NCBI GenBank assembly: GCA_007280825.1
Contig: QYQI01000051.1
Span: forward strand, 1 to 8,531
Reading direction: 5' to 3'
Origin: Ignavibacteriales bacterium
GTDB lineage: Bacteria > Bacteroidota > Ignavibacteria > Ignavibacteriales > Melioribacteraceae
DNA length: 8,531 nt
Made by a program: the position numbers and the translations under genes. Position 1 is the first letter of the stretch. Each line of letters starts with the position of its first letter. Under the pieces are notes generated by a model. The model searched no databases. It saw only the letters and a program-made list of their open reading frames with translations, and was not told the origin of the DNA. Below are positions 6,790 to 8,531 of this stretch, piece after piece.

Positions 6790-7983
6790 TTATTTCTTCT
6801 CCAATTTCATCGAATGGATTTGTTCTTTTCCATCTCTCAGTATTTTTATTTTGACTTCATCACCAGTTCTGTATTCCTGAAGTATACCAATCAAAGTAGT
6901 CTCATCATTAATCCTGAAATCATTGACGGAAGTAATAATGTCTTCAATTAAAAGTCCGGCTTTAGATGCAGGTGAATTCTTTGCTACCTGTGTAACCACT
7001 ACTCCTCTTGATGATTTTAAGTTATAAGTTTTTGCTATTGATTCATTTATTGTAAGTATACTTAATCCTGTCCAAAAATCACGATCCACTTTCCCTTTTT
7101 CTTTTATTTCAGCAACAACTTTTTTGATTTTGTTTACCGGAATAGCAAAACCAACTCCAATACTTCCTAAATTTAGACCATATCTTTGAGCATCTTGTGA
7201 TTGTAATATAAGAGTATTCATTCCAATCAAATCACCAACAGCATTTACTAAAGGTCCGCCGCTGTTTCCGCTGTTAATTGCTGCATCTGTCTGAAGCATA
7301 TTTACATAGTAGCGATTGTTATCAGTCCCTAAATTCATACCGGTTGCACTGATCACTCCAACAGTTACAGTAGGTTTATCATTTATATCGAATAATCCAA
7401 ACGGATTGCCAAGAGCTATAGCCCATTCGCCGGGCATAATGTCTTCAGAATTACCAAGTCTGATGTATGGAAGATTCTTCGCATCAATTTTTAATAAACA
7501 AATATCAGACGTTGCATCAGTACCGATAAATTTTGCGTTATATTGACTGCCATCTGTTAACGTTACAATAGCTTCGAGTGCATTGCCTGCAACATGATCA
7601 TTTGTTAAAATAAATCCATCGGGAGAAATGATAGCACCGCTTCCTAAACTTTTTATTTGTTGATTATAAACTCGATCACCAAAAAATTGACGCCAAAAAG
7701 GATCCATACTCCAGTAATCCCGTATTTGGCGAATTTCAGTAACATTAATTCCAACGACAGCCGGACTAACTTCTGCAACAGTTTTTGTAATAATATTTTG
7801 TCTTTCATTTAATAATGTAGAATTTATTTGCTGACGTTGTAAATAATTTGATGAGGGTTGATTTAAGATTGAACTGAGATAATCACGCCCTGTTGAATCA
7901 TTCTTGATAAAGATTGTAAAAACAACAGATGCTATAATTAAAGTAACAGCAGATGAGAATAGAATATGTTTTAATCTGTTAAT
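6790..7983 (-). CDS. HtrA/Deg-family serine protease, membrane-anchored, one PDZ domain, apparent ATT start
   Basis: The first ATG (7707) gives only 305 residues and cuts into the protease fold. The frame is open back to a TAG at 7993-7995 with no ATG, GTG or TTG in between. Reading from ATT at 7981-7983, seven bases after AGGA, gives 397 residues, normal for a DegS/DegQ-like protein. The extension begins M-N-R-L-K-H, then a hydrophobic anchor (about 7-26), a linker, and V-A-E-V-S-P-A-V-V-G-I-N-V (69-81), the conserved first strand of HtrA proteases. The catalytic triad is complete: H130 in T-N-D-H-V-A, D160 in T-S-D-I-C-L-L-K, and S241 in G-N-S-G-G-P-L. A single PDZ domain covers about 304-392 (S-R-G-V-V-V near 325, S-P-A-S-K-A-G-L near 337). 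The likely role is periplasmic protein quality control or stress sensing. It lies 14 bases after plsY and abuts purB. The gene is certain; the ATT start is inferred. Confidence 0.9.
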   Translation of the reverse strand: MNRLKHILFSSAVTLIIASVVFTIFIKNDSTGRDYLSSILNQPSSNYLQRQQINSTLLNERQNIITKTVAEVSPAVVGINVTEIRQIRDYWSMDPFWRQFFGDRVYNQQIKSLGSGAIISPDGFILTNDHVAGNALEAIVTLTDGSQYNAKFIGTDATSDICLLKIDAKNLPYIRLGNSEDIMPGEWAIALGNPFGLFDINDKPTVTVGVISATGMNLGTDNNRYYVNMLQTDAAINSGNSGGPLVNAVGDLIGMNTLILQSQDAQRYGLNLGSIGVGFAIPVNKIKKVVAEIKEKGKVDRDFWTGLSILTINESIAKTYNLKSSRGVVVTQVAKNSPASKAGLLIEDIITSVNDFRINDETTLIGILQEYRTGDEVKIKILRDGKEQIHSMKLEKK

Positions 7984-7990
7984 AGTAAAT

Positions 7991-7994
7991 TCCT
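7991..7994 (-). promoter_or_regulatory. Shine-Dalgarno supporting the ATT start of htrA
   Basis: On the - strand AGGA (7994-7991) lies seven bases before the ATT at 7983-7981, in the 14-base gap after the plsY stop. It overlaps the in-frame TAG that closes the htrA frame upstream, so translation of htrA must begin downstream of it, and ATT is the only near-cognate start at a proper distance. Confidence 0.65.
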
Positions 7995-7997
7995 AAT

Positions 7998-8531
7998 TTA
8001 TTTTTTCATTAATCTTTCTCTTAAAGGGGATGAGTGTTTGGAGATGATAATTAACATTACAACAGATACTAGAAATCCGAATTCAAAATTACTGCGAGCA
8101 TGAAAATAAGAGAATTTATTCATGACTAAAAAACCAAACACAGAAGAGATAGCTGTCATAATCGAAGCATAAACACTTGCAAAATTAATATCTCTACGAA
8201 ATTGATAAAAAACACTCCACATAAAAATCCATATTACAATAACCGGAATTGATAAACCGAGTGAACCGCCAGTTGCAGTTGCTAAACCTTTACCGCCTTT
8301 TAGATTGAGCCATGGAGAATAACAATGTGATAATACTGCTGCAGTAATGCTAAGCATAGGGAAAATAAATTCTGGTCCAAATAATAAGATTGTGAGCATT
8401 GCACTTAGGAACCCTTTGGAAAAATCTATAATTAAAACTAGTAAAAAAATCCGTTTTGATTTTGTTATTCGAAATGAATTTAATGCTCCTATATTCCCGG
8501 AACCGGTTTGGGTAATATCTAAACCATGAAA
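7998..8531 (-). CDS. plsY: PlsY-family acyl-phosphate:glycerol-3-phosphate acyltransferase (5' end outside window)
   Basis: The frame is open to the window edge, giving 177 residues; the ATG at 8399 is internal, since family motif 1 lies before it. Visible in order: G-S-G-N-I-G-A-L-N (about 10-18, motif 1, normally GATN), a membrane segment, a second segment leading to S-P-W-L-N-L-K-G-G-K-G-L-A-T-A-T-G (about 85-101, the phosphate-binding loop of motif 2), then two or three more hydrophobic segments. The family is a polytopic inner-membrane enzyme that makes lysophosphatidate from acyl phosphate, the first step of phospholipid synthesis. About 20-30 N-terminal residues with the first membrane segment are missing. 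The C-terminus (K-H-S-S-P-L-R-E-R-L-M-K-K) is a degenerate version of the usual HRxNIxRLxxGxE motif 3. It heads a cluster with htrA and purB. Confidence 0.88.
   Translation of the reverse strand, partial: FHGLDITQTGSGNIGALNSFRITKSKRIFLLVLIIDFSKGFLSAMLTILLFGPEFIFPMLSITAAVLSHCYSPWLNLKGGKGLATATGGSLGLSIPVIVIWIFMWSVFYQFRRDINFASVYASIMTAISSVFGFLVMNKFSYFHARSNFEFGFLVSVVMLIIISKHSSPLRERLMKK

Noticed and set aside
6790..7707. htrA starting at the ATG at 7707, or htrA as a 5'-truncated pseudogene
   Set aside because: The open frame upstream encodes the expected anchor and first protease strand up to a well-placed ATT with a Shine-Dalgarno, so the gene looks complete and the ATG internal.
7998..8399. plsY starting at the ATG at 8399
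   Set aside because: The essential motif G-S-G-N-I-G-A-L-N lies upstream of it in the same open frame, which runs to the window edge; the true start is outside.

Overview
The window is AT-rich, chromosomal-looking bacterial DNA with tightly packed genes and no phage, IS, CRISPR, tRNA or rRNA sequence. Two lipoprotein genes, FtsX, a membrane-anchored HtrA protease and PlsY indicate a diderm bacterium. My best guess is the Bacteroidota/Chlorobiota side of the tree, perhaps Ignavibacteria. This rests on general resemblance of the proteins and low GC, plus a classical TTGACA/TATATT promoter and a CIRCE operator, which argue against typical Bacteroidia. The placement is a guess.

Left part (1-3270, + strand): the 3' end of a probable class I SAM-dependent methyltransferase, then two adjacent small lipoproteins that look like distant paralogues, then ftsX, then a UDP-glucuronate decarboxylase-type sugar-nucleotide dehydratase/epimerase (UXS). 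The first genes are joined by overlapping stop and start codons (ATGA at 279, ATTAA at 844), so they are probably one operon. A strong bidirectional terminator (3306-3337) separates this block from the converging groEL.

Right part (3362-8531, - strand; transcription runs right to left): plsY (5' end outside the window), htrA, purB, then groES-groEL. plsY-htrA-purB are packed with gaps of 14 and 0 bases. groES-groEL has its own near-consensus sigma70 promoter overlapping a CIRCE (HrcA-binding) operator, so it is a heat-shock chaperonin operon.

The most interesting observation is that two genes appear to start at ATT (AUU). The second lipoprotein (start at 844) and htrA (start at 7983) have no ATG, GTG or TTG codon that would include their obvious signal sequence. 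Each has an in-frame ATT 5-7 bases downstream of a Shine-Dalgarno sequence, and reading from it gives a textbook signal peptide or membrane anchor. Standard gene calling would start both genes too late and would miss their export to the envelope. AUU starts are rare and are known elsewhere (infC, pcnB) as targets of IF3 discrimination, so a shared translational control is possible. Apart from this, I see no clearly new multi-gene system here.
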